Assembly (NCBI RefSeq): GCF_000731095.1
Contig: NZ_JMTZ01000004.1
Coordinates: 18,850-82,849, forward strand
Length of the DNA stretch: 64,000 nucleotides
DNA from: Lysobacter antibioticus
Lineage (GTDB): Bacteria; Pseudomonadota; Gammaproteobacteria; Xanthomonadales; Xanthomonadaceae
Direction of reading: 5' to 3'
Part shown: positions 55,041 to 64,000 of the stretch, in pieces
Layout: the number at the start of each line of letters is the position of its first letter
Numbering within the stretch: position 1 is the first letter of the stretch
The notes under the pieces: generated by a model
What the model saw: the letters and a program-made list of their open reading frames with translations, nothing else
Told to the model about the DNA's origin: nothing
Databases searched by the model: none
Translations under genes and position numbers: made by a program

Positions 55041-57168
55041 CTTCCGCTCCCGTACCGCCAAACGCCCGCTGTAGTTCGTATAGCCTGGCGTAGCAGCCTC
55101 CGCGAACAAGCAGTTCTTCGTGACTGCCAATCTCAGTAACTCGACCTTGCTCCAAGGTGACGATTCGATCGCATCGGCGCACCGCAGACAGGCGATGCGC
55201 AATCGTGATGACCGTTCGCCCTCTGGCAATTTCAGCCATGTTTTCTTGAATGACGGCTTGTGACTCATCATCGAGAGCGCTCGTGGCCTCGTCGAATATC
55301 AGCACTCTTGGGTTCGCCATCAGCGCCCGGGCTATCGCGACTCGTTGACGCTGCCCCCCAGAGAGAGAGCTACCCGCCTCCGCTAGTACGGTGTCGTAGC
55401 CAAAGGGCAACTGCAGGATGAAATCGTGGGCGCCGGCAAGCTTTGCCGCATGGGCGACATCGTCCAACGACGCAGCAGCATCTCTGATGGCAATGTTATG
55501 TCGGACACTACGATTGAAGAGATAGCTCTCCTGCTGAACCACGCCGATCTGGCTGCGCAGATACTTGGTATCCATTTGATGAAGCGGAATACCGTCAAGA
55601 TGGATCTCGCCCTCGTCCGGGGAATGGAGCTTCTGCAGGAGATGAGCCAGCGTGCTTTTACCTGAGCCGGAAGGCCCAACGATACCGATGCTCTCCCCCG
55701 CGTTGATATCGAGATTGACCCCCTTGAGCACTGGCTCCGAATCCGGCTGATACCGGAAAACAAGACCGCGAATTCGCAAGGATCCGATGATCGGGTTCTC
55801 GGGCCTCAACCCAACCTGCTCTTGCTCGGCCGGCAGGTTGAGCATGTCGCCCAGTTTTTCCACCGCAACTCGTGCCTGAACGAATTGCTGCCAGAGCTCT
55901 ATGAGCTTCGCGATGGGCGCATTGACGTGTGACGCCATCATACTGAAGGCGATCAGTTGCCCGATCGTAAGTTCCAGGGAGGTAACCATGCTGGCGCCGA
56001 CCCAAATGATGCCGACCGCAACAACCTTCTGCAGCAGCACCACCCCATGACTGACGGAGCTATTCAAGGTTTGGGTATGGAAGCCTGCCTCGACCGCCTC
56101 CGCGGCTTGCGATTCCCAACGGCGAAGCATTCTCGGCTCCACCGCCATGCTCTTGATTGTCTCTACGCCCCTGACAGATTCGTTGAGAAGTGACTTGTTC
56201 ATTGCAGCGGCTTGGAACTGCCTCTCGATGCGCTTCTGCAGCGGTCTTGTACTCGCATAGGCAAGAGCCAGGTAGAACGGTAATCCAGCAAGCACGACCA
56301 AGGTCAAGGTCCACGACAGACGCGCCATCACGTAGAAGAAGACGAAGGTAAAGATCACGTCTACGCACAGGGTCAACATCGACCCGGTAAGGAAGTTGCG
56401 AATCCCCTCCAATTGCTGTACCCGGGCGATGATTGTCCCGATCTGACGGGACTTGAAGTACATGAGAGGCAAGCCGAGAACGTGTCTAAACAGCTTCACT
56501 CCGAGAGCTATATCTATCCGGTTGGTGGTGTGAGTGAACAGGTACTCACGCAGCCCGGTTAGAACCACTTCCCACAGCCCGACCACAATCAGTGAGGCTG
56601 CGAGAATATCCAGCGTAGACAGCGCCTTGTGGACCAAAACCTTGTCCATTACCACCTGGAACAATAGGGGCGCCGCGAGAGCGAGCAACTGCAAAATCAA
56701 CGAGATGAGCAGCACCTCGCCAAGTAGGCGCCTGTGACGAATGAACTCTGGGATGAACCAGCGGATATCGAACTTGAGCGATGAGTCGAGTATGCGGATG
56801 ACCTCGCCTGTCCAGTCCGCCTGTAGTTGATCGTTAGTCACGACCTGCGGGGCTGAGTCACCGGGACAGAGCACCAGACCCTGCGTTGGGGATAGACCCA
56901 GGAGTACCTGGTAGCCGCCCCCTTTAGCTCGGAAGGCCAAAGGCACCTTAGAGGAGCTTAATTTCCGATAGCGCACGCTCGACAGCGCCAAACTAGTGCC
57001 GTGTACTTCGCCGTAATGAAGCACAGCGCGTTTCAGCTCCGTGGTAGCAACCGCGTAGTCAGGATCCTGATCCCGGCCTTTTGCGAGTCGTAGCAATAGA
57101 CGGCAACAGCCCAGAGCCGAAGCTAACTCATCGGGAGGACGACGCTCCTGTTCATTTCTATTTGCCAT
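55021..57168 (-). CDS. Second type I secretion ABC transporter (RtxE-like position, first gene of operon)
   Basis: A 715-residue ABC exporter with a non-catalytic C39-like N-terminal domain, six membrane helices (about 155-440) and an intact ATPase: Walker A GPSGSGKST, signature LSGGQRQR, Walker B VLIFDEATSALD, H-loop IAHRL. It overlaps the adaptor gene by 20 bases. The start at 57168 follows GAGG; a start 8 codons upstream has no ribosome site. Having two ABC proteins around one adaptor is the hallmark of MARTX-type secretion systems, where they work as a heterodimer. No acyltransferase (RtxC) gene is present. Confidence 0.93.
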   Translation of the reverse strand: MANRNEQERRPPDELASALGCCRLLLRLAKGRDQDPDYAVATTELKRAVLHYGEVHGTSLALSSVRYRKLSSSKVPLAFRAKGGGYQVLLGLSPTQGLVLCPGDSAPQVVTNDQLQADWTGEVIRILDSSLKFDIRWFIPEFIRHRRLLGEVLLISLILQLLALAAPLLFQVVMDKVLVHKALSTLDILAASLIVVGLWEVVLTGLREYLFTHTTNRIDIALGVKLFRHVLGLPLMYFKSRQIGTIIARVQQLEGIRNFLTGSMLTLCVDVIFTFVFFYVMARLSWTLTLVVLAGLPFYLALAYASTRPLQKRIERQFQAAAMNKSLLNESVRGVETIKSMAVEPRMLRRWESQAAEAVEAGFHTQTLNSSVSHGVVLLQKVVAVGIIWVGASMVTSLELTIGQLIAFSMMASHVNAPIAKLIELWQQFVQARVAVEKLGDMLNLPAEQEQVGLRPENPIIGSLRIRGLVFRYQPDSEPVLKGVNLDINAGESIGIVGPSGSGKSTLAHLLQKLHSPDEGEIHLDGIPLHQMDTKYLRSQIGVVQQESYLFNRSVRHNIAIRDAAASLDDVAHAAKLAGAHDFILQLPFGYDTVLAEAGSSLSGGQRQRVAIARALMANPRVLIFDEATSALDDESQAVIQENMAEIARGRTVITIAHRLSAVRRCDRIVTLEQGRVTEIGSHEELLVRGGCYARLYELQRAFGGTGAEDVHESH

Positions 57169-57676
57169 AATTTGCCTCGAAACCACGCCCAACCGACTAG
57201 CAATAGAGCACCCGAGACCAGCCTCAGCTTCTTCCTACGGATTTCTCCAACTGCATATTAAGTAGCTAATCGGTAGCCAGGAAACTGGGAAAACTCTTGG
57301 CACACTACGGCTGGAACGGCCCACGCGCTGATCGCCCCCCCGGCATTGCCTGTTCGCGAATCAAGTGGCCTCGGTCTTTGGCTATGCCGCTCCGCCGAAT
57401 TCGAACGATTTCGGTTGAGCAGCAGGAAACTGCCCTGGTCCTATCTACCAGTTTCTTCTGGCATCTACTTTCCTATCGACTCCACCAAGAAGACGCTAAC
57501 GTTCTGCTGCAATCGAATGACCGCCCCTGATGACACCGGCGTTGAAATTCGGCTCCACTTGCAAACACCATCGTTAGGTAGATTGGGGGAATTTTCCGCG
57601 CTAGACCGTGTCGGTGAGTATCTATTCGGCAGAACTATGCTCGGCGCGAATCAGCAGATTACACACAATAGAATTT
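57169..57676. promoter_or_regulatory. Upstream region of the toxin/secretion operon
   Basis: About 500 bases between the operon start and a pseudogene on the same strand. No gene is supported. It should contain the operon promoter; no regulator-binding site could be recognised. Confidence 0.4.
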
Positions 57677-58785
57677 CTACGCTGGTGAACTTCTCCGAGA
57701 GGGACTCGTTAGCAGAAGACGCCCGTCTAAGCACCCGTGACGATCTGGCCAGGTCGCCCCCACTTCTATCGCGGATTGGAACAAAATTCGCCCATGTTCG
57801 CTGCGCGGCGCAGCGTTTACGAAGCTGCGTTCTATCTTCAACTCGGCACTGAGCAGCTCCATTAGGAACTGCGTTGCCGGTGCTCCGGCTCCATTATCGT
57901 CCATGGCGACTTTGGCCGATTTCGGACATCCGCTCTGCAATCGACAAATTATGCAGGTTGTGCATCGAAACATTGAAGGCGCGATTGATGCCAATGTCCG
58001 CTCGCATTAAGACAGCGCGATCATGAACCACGCGCTCTGCCACAGCTAGGGTCAGCGCGTTGATGAGGTCGTCGCGCTCCGCAACCCGGATTACATCGGG
58101 GACTCGAATCCATCCTGGCTCCATATCTGACCAGCGTAAGAGAGCTCCTGCTCCAACGAGCGAGCCACGCCTAAGGTCTATCTTTGGCTGGTAAACCAGT
58201 TGCAGATCCGTGCCGATGCCATCGCAAATTCCATCGTATATCAGCGCTGCTGCCGGGGGACTGCGGCCGTCTTCCGCACTGTCGAACTGTATTCGCGAAG
58301 CTTCTCTATCACAGAATCGAGATCCACTAATTTCGACACGGCCCCGAGCAAGTCAGACCTTTCGCTTGGGCAAGTTTCTTGCTCACGTCCAATACACGAT
58401 GATCCTCGCCACTCAGCAGGACGATCGCCGGGGCTTAAGACAACGAAGCGACCTGACTCATCAGGTGGATCCCGTCCATGTGCGGCATATTTAGATCGCA
58501 GATCATCAGCTCGAAAGGGCCGGCCGCCAGCCGCTCCAGAGCATCGATGCCACTCGCCTCGGTATCGAAAGATTCACAGCCCGCGCTCATGAGCAGCGCA
58601 GAAATGATTTCCGTAATCATTGCATCGTCGTCTACGATCAGCATCTTGAATCCGTTCGTGTGGGACGTGCTGGGCACGGTGGCGTCTCGCATTGCGGAAG
58701 ATAGCAACGAAAATTGCCTAACTGCGCTCGCAGAACGGCCGGCAGACCAGAGGAGCGACCAGCCCCTCCCTATGCCATAGTTCAC
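57677..58785 (-). pseudogene. Decayed REC-EAL response regulator (cyclic-di-GMP phosphodiesterase type)
   Basis: The first frame encodes a receiver domain: KMLIVDDDAMITEIISALL, phospho-Asp in LMICDLNMPHMDG. It then stops early. The receiver continues in other frames (PAIVLLSGEDHRVLDVSKKL; then a DSVIEKLREY helix), and an EAL domain follows in yet another frame: LVYQPKIDLRRG, LLRWSD, then AMDDNGAG and ELKIERSFV. The EAL motif itself reads GAL. At least three frameshifts separate the parts. The intact ancestor would have been a two-component c-di-GMP phosphodiesterase. Confidence 0.8.
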
Positions 58786-58888
58786 TTATGAATTGACGGG
58801 CATGCCTTCGATAGGAGTATCTACATTGGATACACGCAGACTCCTGACCTATCCATGATTTATGCCACCGGCGCCTCAAACAGGGCAA

Positions 58889-60835
58889 TTATTTGCCCTG
58901 ACTGCTTTGCAGATAGTTCCTAGCCAACGACAGTGCGAGTCTAAGCTCTCGCTTCGCTGTTTCAACATGCCGATTAAATAATGCCTCATCGCCTGCAGAC
59001 TGCGATGCCGCACGCTCTACTCGAGCCAATGCATGACCCGCCGACTCCTGACCCAACTGAAAGCAGCCCGACTTGAGCTTATGGGCCAACTCACCAACTC
59101 TGCCGAAGTCCCTGCTCTGCATTGCTCTCTCGAGAGAGATCAAGTCAGCATTCGTTGTGCGGACAAAGATATCAATTACGCGATTGAAGGCGGATTGATT
59201 TCCCCGAACACTATCCATCAATGGAGAAAATTCCGCCTGGAGGTCCTGTATTAAACGGTCTCTCTGCCTGTCCAGCTCAGACGCTTCGAGAGTTTTCAGC
59301 AACTCGGACAGCTTATCTTTAAGGGTGTCGATCGACAGCGGCCTGGTCAAGAATCCATCTATATCGAGCTCCAAACAGCGCTCTTGCTCGGCAGCAAGAA
59401 CGTCTGCCGTAATCATGACAATCTTAAGACGCGGGCTGCCGGTGTCCGCCTCTTGCTTGCGGATGCGGTCAGTCAGCCGATATCCATTCAAGCGCGGCAT
59501 TTGCCCGTCGGTGATAAGAAGCTTGTAGCGGCCAGGAGGAAGCTGAAGCGTGCTCCATGCCTCCTCTCCGTCCTCGGCGGATTCGTATGTATATCCAAGT
59601 CGAGCCAATTGCCTCATTGCCACTTCGCGATTGATCAAATTGCCCTCTGCCAACAGGATCGGATGATCATGCTTGGCTATAGTTTCCGTGTGCAAAGCAA
59701 CCCCTCCCATTTCTCTCCTCCCTCCTGCCGAGCGCCCGGTAACGAGCTCTATGCCATACGTAAGCGCGGAATGCGCAGTGGGTTCCCTTCGATCCACACA
59801 ACTCCTGGCGATCGCGATTTCGATTGAAGGAGGTGCCCAACAGCGATGACTGGCATGACGGACGTTCTCGCTTCGCGTCGGAGCGACGCGATATGGGCAT
59901 CCGTCGGCTCCCTCTTGTCGATGACCATCGCATCTACCGATGCAAGCTCGGTGTTCTGAACTCTCGCAATTGCCGACTCGGAAGTCTGAGCGACTTCAAC
60001 CGTTGCACCCAGCCAGCGCAGCGGCTCATGAATGAACCTTCTGGCATCGTGCTCCGCGGCGATCACTAGAATCGTCATTCCTCGCAATGGCTTCGACTCA
60101 AAGTCCGCCACCTCCACTACCGGCGCAGCAATGGCCCGGCTAAAACATGTGCCTGCGCCTATCTGACTCTTGCATTCAACCCCTCCCATCGCCTCGATGA
60201 GATTCTTGACAGTGCTCAGTCCCAGCCCCGTCCCTCCGAATCGACGCGTCGTAGCGGCGGAAGCCTGCCTGAATGGCTCGAACGGTAGTACGTATCGGAA
60301 TCCGTTCAAGACGGCCGTTCGCCCGATCTAGTCGCTGCAGAACTCCGTCTTGATTACCTATCCACAATGCGTCAGAAGTGTCCGCAAGCAATAGGGAAAT
60401 TCTACTTGCGAGCGAATCCGGAACGCTCGGATCGCGGTCCAGAGAATAGAAGCTATGACCATCGAATCGATGGAGACCATTGTTTCCGCCAATCCAAATG
60501 AATCCGTACTTGTCAACAAGTACCGTCAACGCTCTATCGCTGGCAAGCCCCTTATAACGATCAAAAAGATCGAAGGAGGTTTCTCCACTGTCGTGACTTA
60601 AATGAACTGATAGAAGCGGCGTTGCGATGGGAGCGGCATTACCCCCGCCGGGATTAGCAGGACTAACGAGAGCAATCCCATTACCAATCGCCGCATAAGA
60701 TTCATCCCCGTCGGATCTAGACCAATAGCATCTGCCTAGTCCGCGCACCAGTAGCAAACAAGCTTTCCTGGATTTAGTATCGGCTTTGCATTCCACGATA
60801 ACTATAGACAAAAGGAAGCCCAGCACGCCAGACAA
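58889..60835 (-). pseudogene. Collapsed hybrid sensor kinase (beta-propeller sensor, HATPase, receivers, Hpt)
   Basis: Three frames hold its pieces in order. The N-terminal piece (60835 to about 60300) has a signal segment and two-component propeller repeats (DKYGFIWIGGNNGLHRFDG; ADTSDALWIGNQDGVLQRLD). It jumps into the end of a HATPase domain (FRQASAATTRRFGGTGLGLS), so most of the sensor and the histidine-phosphorylation domain is deleted. A first receiver follows, then after a frameshift near 59760 a second receiver (LLITDGQMPRLNGYR) and a C-terminal Hpt domain with its His in ELAHKLKSGC. The Hpt/receiver part alone stays open and could in theory be expressed. As a kinase the gene is dead. 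Confidence 0.8.
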
Positions 60836-61149
60836 AGGGGAGGCTGCTTTTTAAGGCGGATCTATCTTCACGCCCGCCCCTTGAAAGCGCTCGGGACGCA
60901 GGCTTGGGGTCAAACAACTTAGTTGCAGAAGTATGTGGCACCAGCTTAGGCAGCGCACTTTCGAACATAATTTTAACGACGCGCTATTTCCTTTATGTCC
61001 GGGTAACGGCACGTTCAATAGTCAGCATCGGGCCTCTGATCGAACGGGCAGACAGGGCCGTGTCGGCACCCATCGCAACGAACATGAGCTTCTGCCAAGG
61101 ATCCGGAAATGAGCTGATCTTCCCAGCCCATCATCGCTCCACAGTTACT
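60836..61149. other. Intergenic region
   Basis: No gene or clear signal seen between the kinase remnant and the small gene at 61150. Confidence 0.35.
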
Positions 61150-61467
61150 TCAAGAGGAAATGACGGCATCCCGATCACGATACTGCGCTTCTCTTTCGGG
61201 AAGCTCTGGCCTTGGCAAGCCCCCCATTGCAGCCAAGATAACTACGCAGAGATCACCTTGACTCTCGAAGCCTACAATAGGGCCGAGCGAATACTTTCGC
61301 GACTGCTGACGACCCCAAGCATCAAAAGCCTCATCCCAGATATCGCTTTGCCGTGCACCGCTACTATCCAAAAACGCGGTCAGTGGAATGACGATATACC
61401 AGCCGCCATCGCGAGCCGGCTGCCAACGATCGTCACCCAATTCATGGAGCCACGAAAAGCTTAACAT
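61150..61467 (-). CDS. Hypothetical protein, 105 residues
   Basis: A small soluble protein with Trp-rich N-terminus (MLSFSWLHELGDDRWQPARD then WYIVIPLTAF). A very good ribosome site (GGAGG, 5 bases before ATG at 61467) supports translation. The C-terminus is charged. No family recognised, and no conserved neighbour suggests a role. Confidence 0.5.
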   Translation of the reverse strand: MLSFSWLHELGDDRWQPARDGGWYIVIPLTAFLDSSGARQSDIWDEAFDAWGRQQSRKYSLGPIVGFESQGDLCVVILAAMGGLPRPELPEREAQYRDRDAVISS

Positions 61468-61707
61468 ATGACCTCCAAAGACTTGAGATTGCGTTAACCA
61501 AAACGAGGAAATAGCGGCGCCTAGAGCACTCTCACCTAGTTTAGTTTGACCTTCTCGAATCCATGTCGAGCCAGCTTATCTATGCGCTTGGCTCCCGCGC
61601 AGTGACAGGAACAGGGCAACGATGGGCTCAAATCATTAGCATCATCACAACTTACGGTCGATCGGCTTGCCGCGCAATTGCCAACAACTCCGAGCTACTG
61701 CCTCGAG

Positions 61708-62088
61708 CTAGTGCCTAGTGACCTCACCATCTGCCGAATCGGACCCTACTTGACATCCTCCGATCCGACGAGCGACGAATTCTTCTGCGCGATTCAGGGA
61801 GCACACGATCTCCGGTCCTCGCTCGCGATAGGCGTCAGCAAAGAGCTCGTCCGGAGTACGCGCCAAGTCTGCCGCTGCCTCCGCCGCATCGCGCTCACCT
61901 ACCTGCAGGCAACTGAAGAAGATTAAACGTGCGATATCCCGTGCGGCCAGCCATCGCCGATCACCTGCAGCTTTGTCAAGTTGATGCAGATCCTTAGTCG
62001 CAGAGCGATAGAACTCCCATACGACCCGCTGAACCCGGTCTTCATCGTTATGAAGCAGTCGGGCGAGCTCCGGAAAGTGGGCTGTCAT
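61708..62088 (-). CDS. Hpt-like protein lacking the phospho-accepting histidine
   Basis: A 126-residue helical protein. Its middle (LAARDIARLIFFSCLQVGERDAAEAAADL) aligns with the core helix pair of histidine phosphotransfer (Hpt) domains, where AHxLKSSCLQVG is expected; the His and Lys are replaced here by non-phosphorylatable residues. GAGGAGA precedes the start. Upstream on the same strand is the NarL-type regulator at 62353, and downstream are broken two-component genes. It could be a dead Hpt or a pseudo-Hpt that competes for binding. Confidence 0.6.
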   Translation of the reverse strand: MTAHFPELARLLHNDEDRVQRVVWEFYRSATKDLHQLDKAAGDRRWLAARDIARLIFFSCLQVGERDAAEAAADLARTPDELFADAYRERGPEIVCSLNRAEEFVARRIGGCQVGSDSADGEVTRH

Positions 62089-62352
62089 CAACGATTCTCC
62101 TCACAGGCTCTAACAGTTCTTAGTCCCGCTCTATACACACAGACCCTCATGAATCTCCATTGCCAACTCGGCGAAGCCTACACGCATGATACGCATCTTC
62201 CATATGAGCTCGCACCCAGAAAACTTTAGCTGCACTGCAAACTACAGTTGGCAACTGGGACTGCGTTTTCAGGCTTATCTATTTCCTGAGCATGCGACAT
62301 TCAGCAACATCAAGATTGAGGTAACAGGCAATTGCGGCGCACGATAGAGCAT

Positions 62353-62997
62353 CTAAAGCAAGTAATCGAGCCCGTGCTGGACGAGGTACTTTCCGATTTC
62401 ATCTTTAGATTTCAAACCGAGCTTACGAAACGCGTTGTACTTATGAAACGCCACAGTCTTGTAGCTGCGATTGCTATCAATCGCAATCGCTTGCAAATTC
62501 TCCCCTCGCGCTAAGGAAATTATAACTGCGCGCTCCCCGCTAGTCAGCTGGCGCCAAGGATGCTTAGCCGCCACATCTAAGTCGATCGCCGGATCAACAT
62601 AGCGCCCCCCTGCGATCACGGCATTGATCGCCTCGATTGCCACCTCTGGGCCGCTGGCCTTTGAGACAAAACCACGAGCACCTAACTCCATCAAAGTCTG
62701 GGCGAGGAATGGCTGCTCCGAACCAGTGTAAATTACCACTTGAAGGTCAGGCAGCTGAGTCAAAACGGCTTGCAGCAACGGGGCACTGTTTAACCGACCG
62801 GGCATATGTAGGTCCAGCACTAAGCAGCGCCAGACCTCCGCCTGCAGACGAAAGAGCAGCGCGTCACTTCCCGTTACAGAACCCACAAGAACGCGGTGCT
62901 CACCGAACGCGGCCTTTATCATCTCTGCGAGTGCAACGATGATAATGGGATGATCATCGGCGATCAGGATACTTAAGGGTAATGAGTCATCGCCCAT
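62353..62997 (-). CDS. NarL/FixJ-type response regulator
   Basis: A 214-residue regulator. The receiver domain has the acidic pair in LIADDHPI, phospho-Asp in CLVLDLHMPG, a Thr in VIYTGS and the Lys in FVSKASG. The C-terminal LuxR-type HTH reads LTSGERAVIISLARGENLQA then SYKTVAFHKYNAFRKLGL. The HTH lacks the usual Glu-Ile run before the recognition helix but keeps its overall shape. AGGTGAAG precedes the ATG. With the neighbouring kinase and Hpt genes decayed, it may answer to a kinase elsewhere. Confidence 0.9.
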   Translation of the reverse strand: MGDDSLPLSILIADDHPIIIVALAEMIKAAFGEHRVLVGSVTGSDALLFRLQAEVWRCLVLDLHMPGRLNSAPLLQAVLTQLPDLQVVIYTGSEQPFLAQTLMELGARGFVSKASGPEVAIEAINAVIAGGRYVDPAIDLDVAAKHPWRQLTSGERAVIISLARGENLQAIAIDSNRSYKTVAFHKYNAFRKLGLKSKDEIGKYLVQHGLDYLL

Positions 62998-63348
62998 TCT
63001 TCACCTGCCTCGCCCCTTACCTTCTGAGGACGCAACATATAGCAGCGCCACATAGCCCATCTCAAGCGGTCAGCGAGCCCATGTGCGGCGGCACCCGACA
63101 GCCTCCCAATAGGCATATCTCACGCCGTCAGCGGCATTCGCACTGAAGGTACAACAAGACGTCAACAAGGCAGCCGACCAGTACATTTTCATAGGGCTAT
63201 CTATCCAAACGCTGACGGAACCTCCCTCGCAACCTTGCCACGCTGCCCAAGATCCATTGTCATTAAGCGCCGCCCCCATCAAACACCATTTGGCTGCAGC
63301 CGGTATTTGTCGAATTTCAGCTTGATCATCCGCGCACTTCGATGACTG
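62998..63348. other. Intergenic region with a doubtful small frame
   Basis: A minus-strand frame ending at 63070 encodes a short segment with a hydrophobic stretch (YWSAALLTSCCTFSANA) like a signal peptide, but no ribosome site precedes either possible start. Nothing else is visible. Confidence 0.3.
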
Positions 63349-63705
63349 CTACCGGCGCTCGCGCTTTCGTTGCTCATCTCGATGCTTGACCAGAAGCAGG
63401 CTCAAAAGAGCACCCAGGTCACTCGCACCAAGAGCGCACTCGACTCTCGACCAAATATTCGCTTCGTACCAGCGTAAGTAGCGGATATAGACCGATCGGC
63501 GCGAACCGTACTTCGCCGGCAGTGCGTTCCAGGATGCTCGATTGACCGCTACCCACAACACGGCTTCGACGAAGCGCCTGTATTGGTTCCTATCGTGCTT
63601 CGCTCTGCTCGCTATATTCCCCGAGAGGGATGCGACTATGAAACTCCACTGCTCATCGCTTAAGTACGCCTTTGATTCGGCCGAGGCAAGTTCGTACTTG
63701 ATCAT
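63349..63705 (-). CDS. IS5-type transposase N-terminal-domain protein (orphan or remnant)
   Basis: A 118-residue protein resembling the N-terminal DUF4096 domain of IS5/IS1182-type transposases: LSDEQWSFIVASL, then RRFVEAVLWVAVNRASWNAL, PAKYGSRRSVYIRYLRWYEA. No DDE catalytic domain follows; the gene ends in a basic tail (HRDEQRKRERR). No inverted repeats or target duplications were found around it. It is either the start of a decayed insertion sequence or a domesticated DNA-binding protein. Confidence 0.65.
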   Translation of the reverse strand: MIKYELASAESKAYLSDEQWSFIVASLSGNIASRAKHDRNQYRRFVEAVLWVAVNRASWNALPAKYGSRRSVYIRYLRWYEANIWSRVECALGASDLGALLSLLLVKHRDEQRKRERR

Positions 63706-63898
63706 GCGAATTACCTCCCCAAAGAGCGGGAACTATGGACTCCTCTGGCACCTAATTTTCTAGCTCGAATCATCTACAATAGACAGGTGAAGCGCACATT
63801 CCATATGCTTTACTCGCATCCTTTCCACAAATAGATCCAATGTCTATCGACACGGTCCTGTAGAAACTGACAAAGTGGAGTTGAACAAACCAGGCCGA

Positions 63899-64000
63899 TC
63901 AATAGCTGCCCGTCAAGTTCAAGAACCATCCGCGATGCTTGTAGTCGAAGTCGGTCATGTCATCGCTAAACTCGGTGAAGTTGTAGCCGACGCCGAGTCG
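63899..64000 (-). CDS. C-terminal end of an outer-membrane beta-barrel protein (partial)
   Basis: The last 33 codons and stop of a gene that continues beyond the window. The sequence RLGVGYNFTEFSDDMTDFDY then GWFLNLTGSY and a stop looks like the closing strands of an outer-membrane barrel, with an aromatic last residue as required for BAM-dependent insertion. Confidence 0.6.
   Translation of the reverse strand, partial: RLGVGYNFTEFSDDMTDFDYKHRGWFLNLTGSY

Noticed and set aside
1..64000. CRISPR arrays, rRNA and tRNA genes
   Set aside because: No regularly spaced short repeats, no rRNA-like sequence and no complete tRNA cloverleaf were found by eye on either strand; a covariance scan was not possible.

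Overview
This is a high-GC chromosomal window that fits a predatory or lytic soil gammaproteobacterium of the Lysobacteraceae (Xanthomonadaceae), most likely Lysobacter. The clues are an H-NS-type protein with the Xanthomonas-like C-terminal DNA-binding signature, several large secreted proteases (S8 with PKD and P domains, alpha-lytic-like S1, metzincins), a LecB-like lectin and a type I-secreted giant toxin. No sequence search was run, so the genus is an inference.

Layout. 1-8.8 kb: a partial secreted protein, an aegerolysin-like protein, a secreted alpha/beta hydrolase, a PuuD-like membrane protein, a large subtilase, and a LysR regulator divergent from a lipocalin-like gene and a CHMI-like tautomerase. 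8.8-10.1 kb: a compact three-cassette cluster with integron attC-like sites, all on the minus strand and with no integrase in view. 10.4-16.8 kb: an H-NS gene, then a tightly packed minus-strand operon PuuD-like / Rieske oxygenase / PuuD-like without cytochrome / DHA2 exporter / Rieske oxygenase. 17-25.2 kb: small unknown genes, a LecB-like lectin paired with a c-type cytochrome protein, and a candidate effector/immunity pair. 25.4-28.3 kb: an ABC-exporter remnant, an alpha-lytic-like protease, a convergent stand-alone copy of its pro-region, and a frameshifted tail-fibre-like fragment. 28.9-35.6 kb: a complete type I restriction-modification operon (hsdM-hsdS-hsdR). 36.8-42.3 kb: AT-richer DNA with a metzincin carrying four beta repeats, an orphan propeptide, an unknown gene and a broken metalloprotease. 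42.4-57.2 kb: a four-gene type I secretion/toxin operon. 57.6-64 kb: decayed two-component signalling genes, an intact NarL-type regulator, an Hpt-like protein without the phospho-accepting His, a transposase-like protein and the end of an outer-membrane barrel gene.

The two most interesting systems are these. (1) The 42.7-57.2 kb locus encodes a 2,908-residue toxin laid out like the large clostridial toxins: tandem HNH-like modules, a C80 self-cleaving cysteine protease, a TcdA/TcdB-like hydrophobic translocation region, and long beta-rich C-terminal regions. It comes with its own exporter of two ABC ATPases and one membrane-fusion protein, the atypical T1SS arrangement known from MARTX toxins. 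(2) The PuuD/Rieske operon pairs membrane urate-hydroxylase-family proteins with Rieske oxygenases and an exporter, which suggests an unknown oxidative pathway on a purine-like or other heterocyclic substrate.

Many other loci are decaying (broken protease, REC-EAL regulator, hybrid sensor kinase, ABC exporter), so the window looks like an actively turning-over accessory region.
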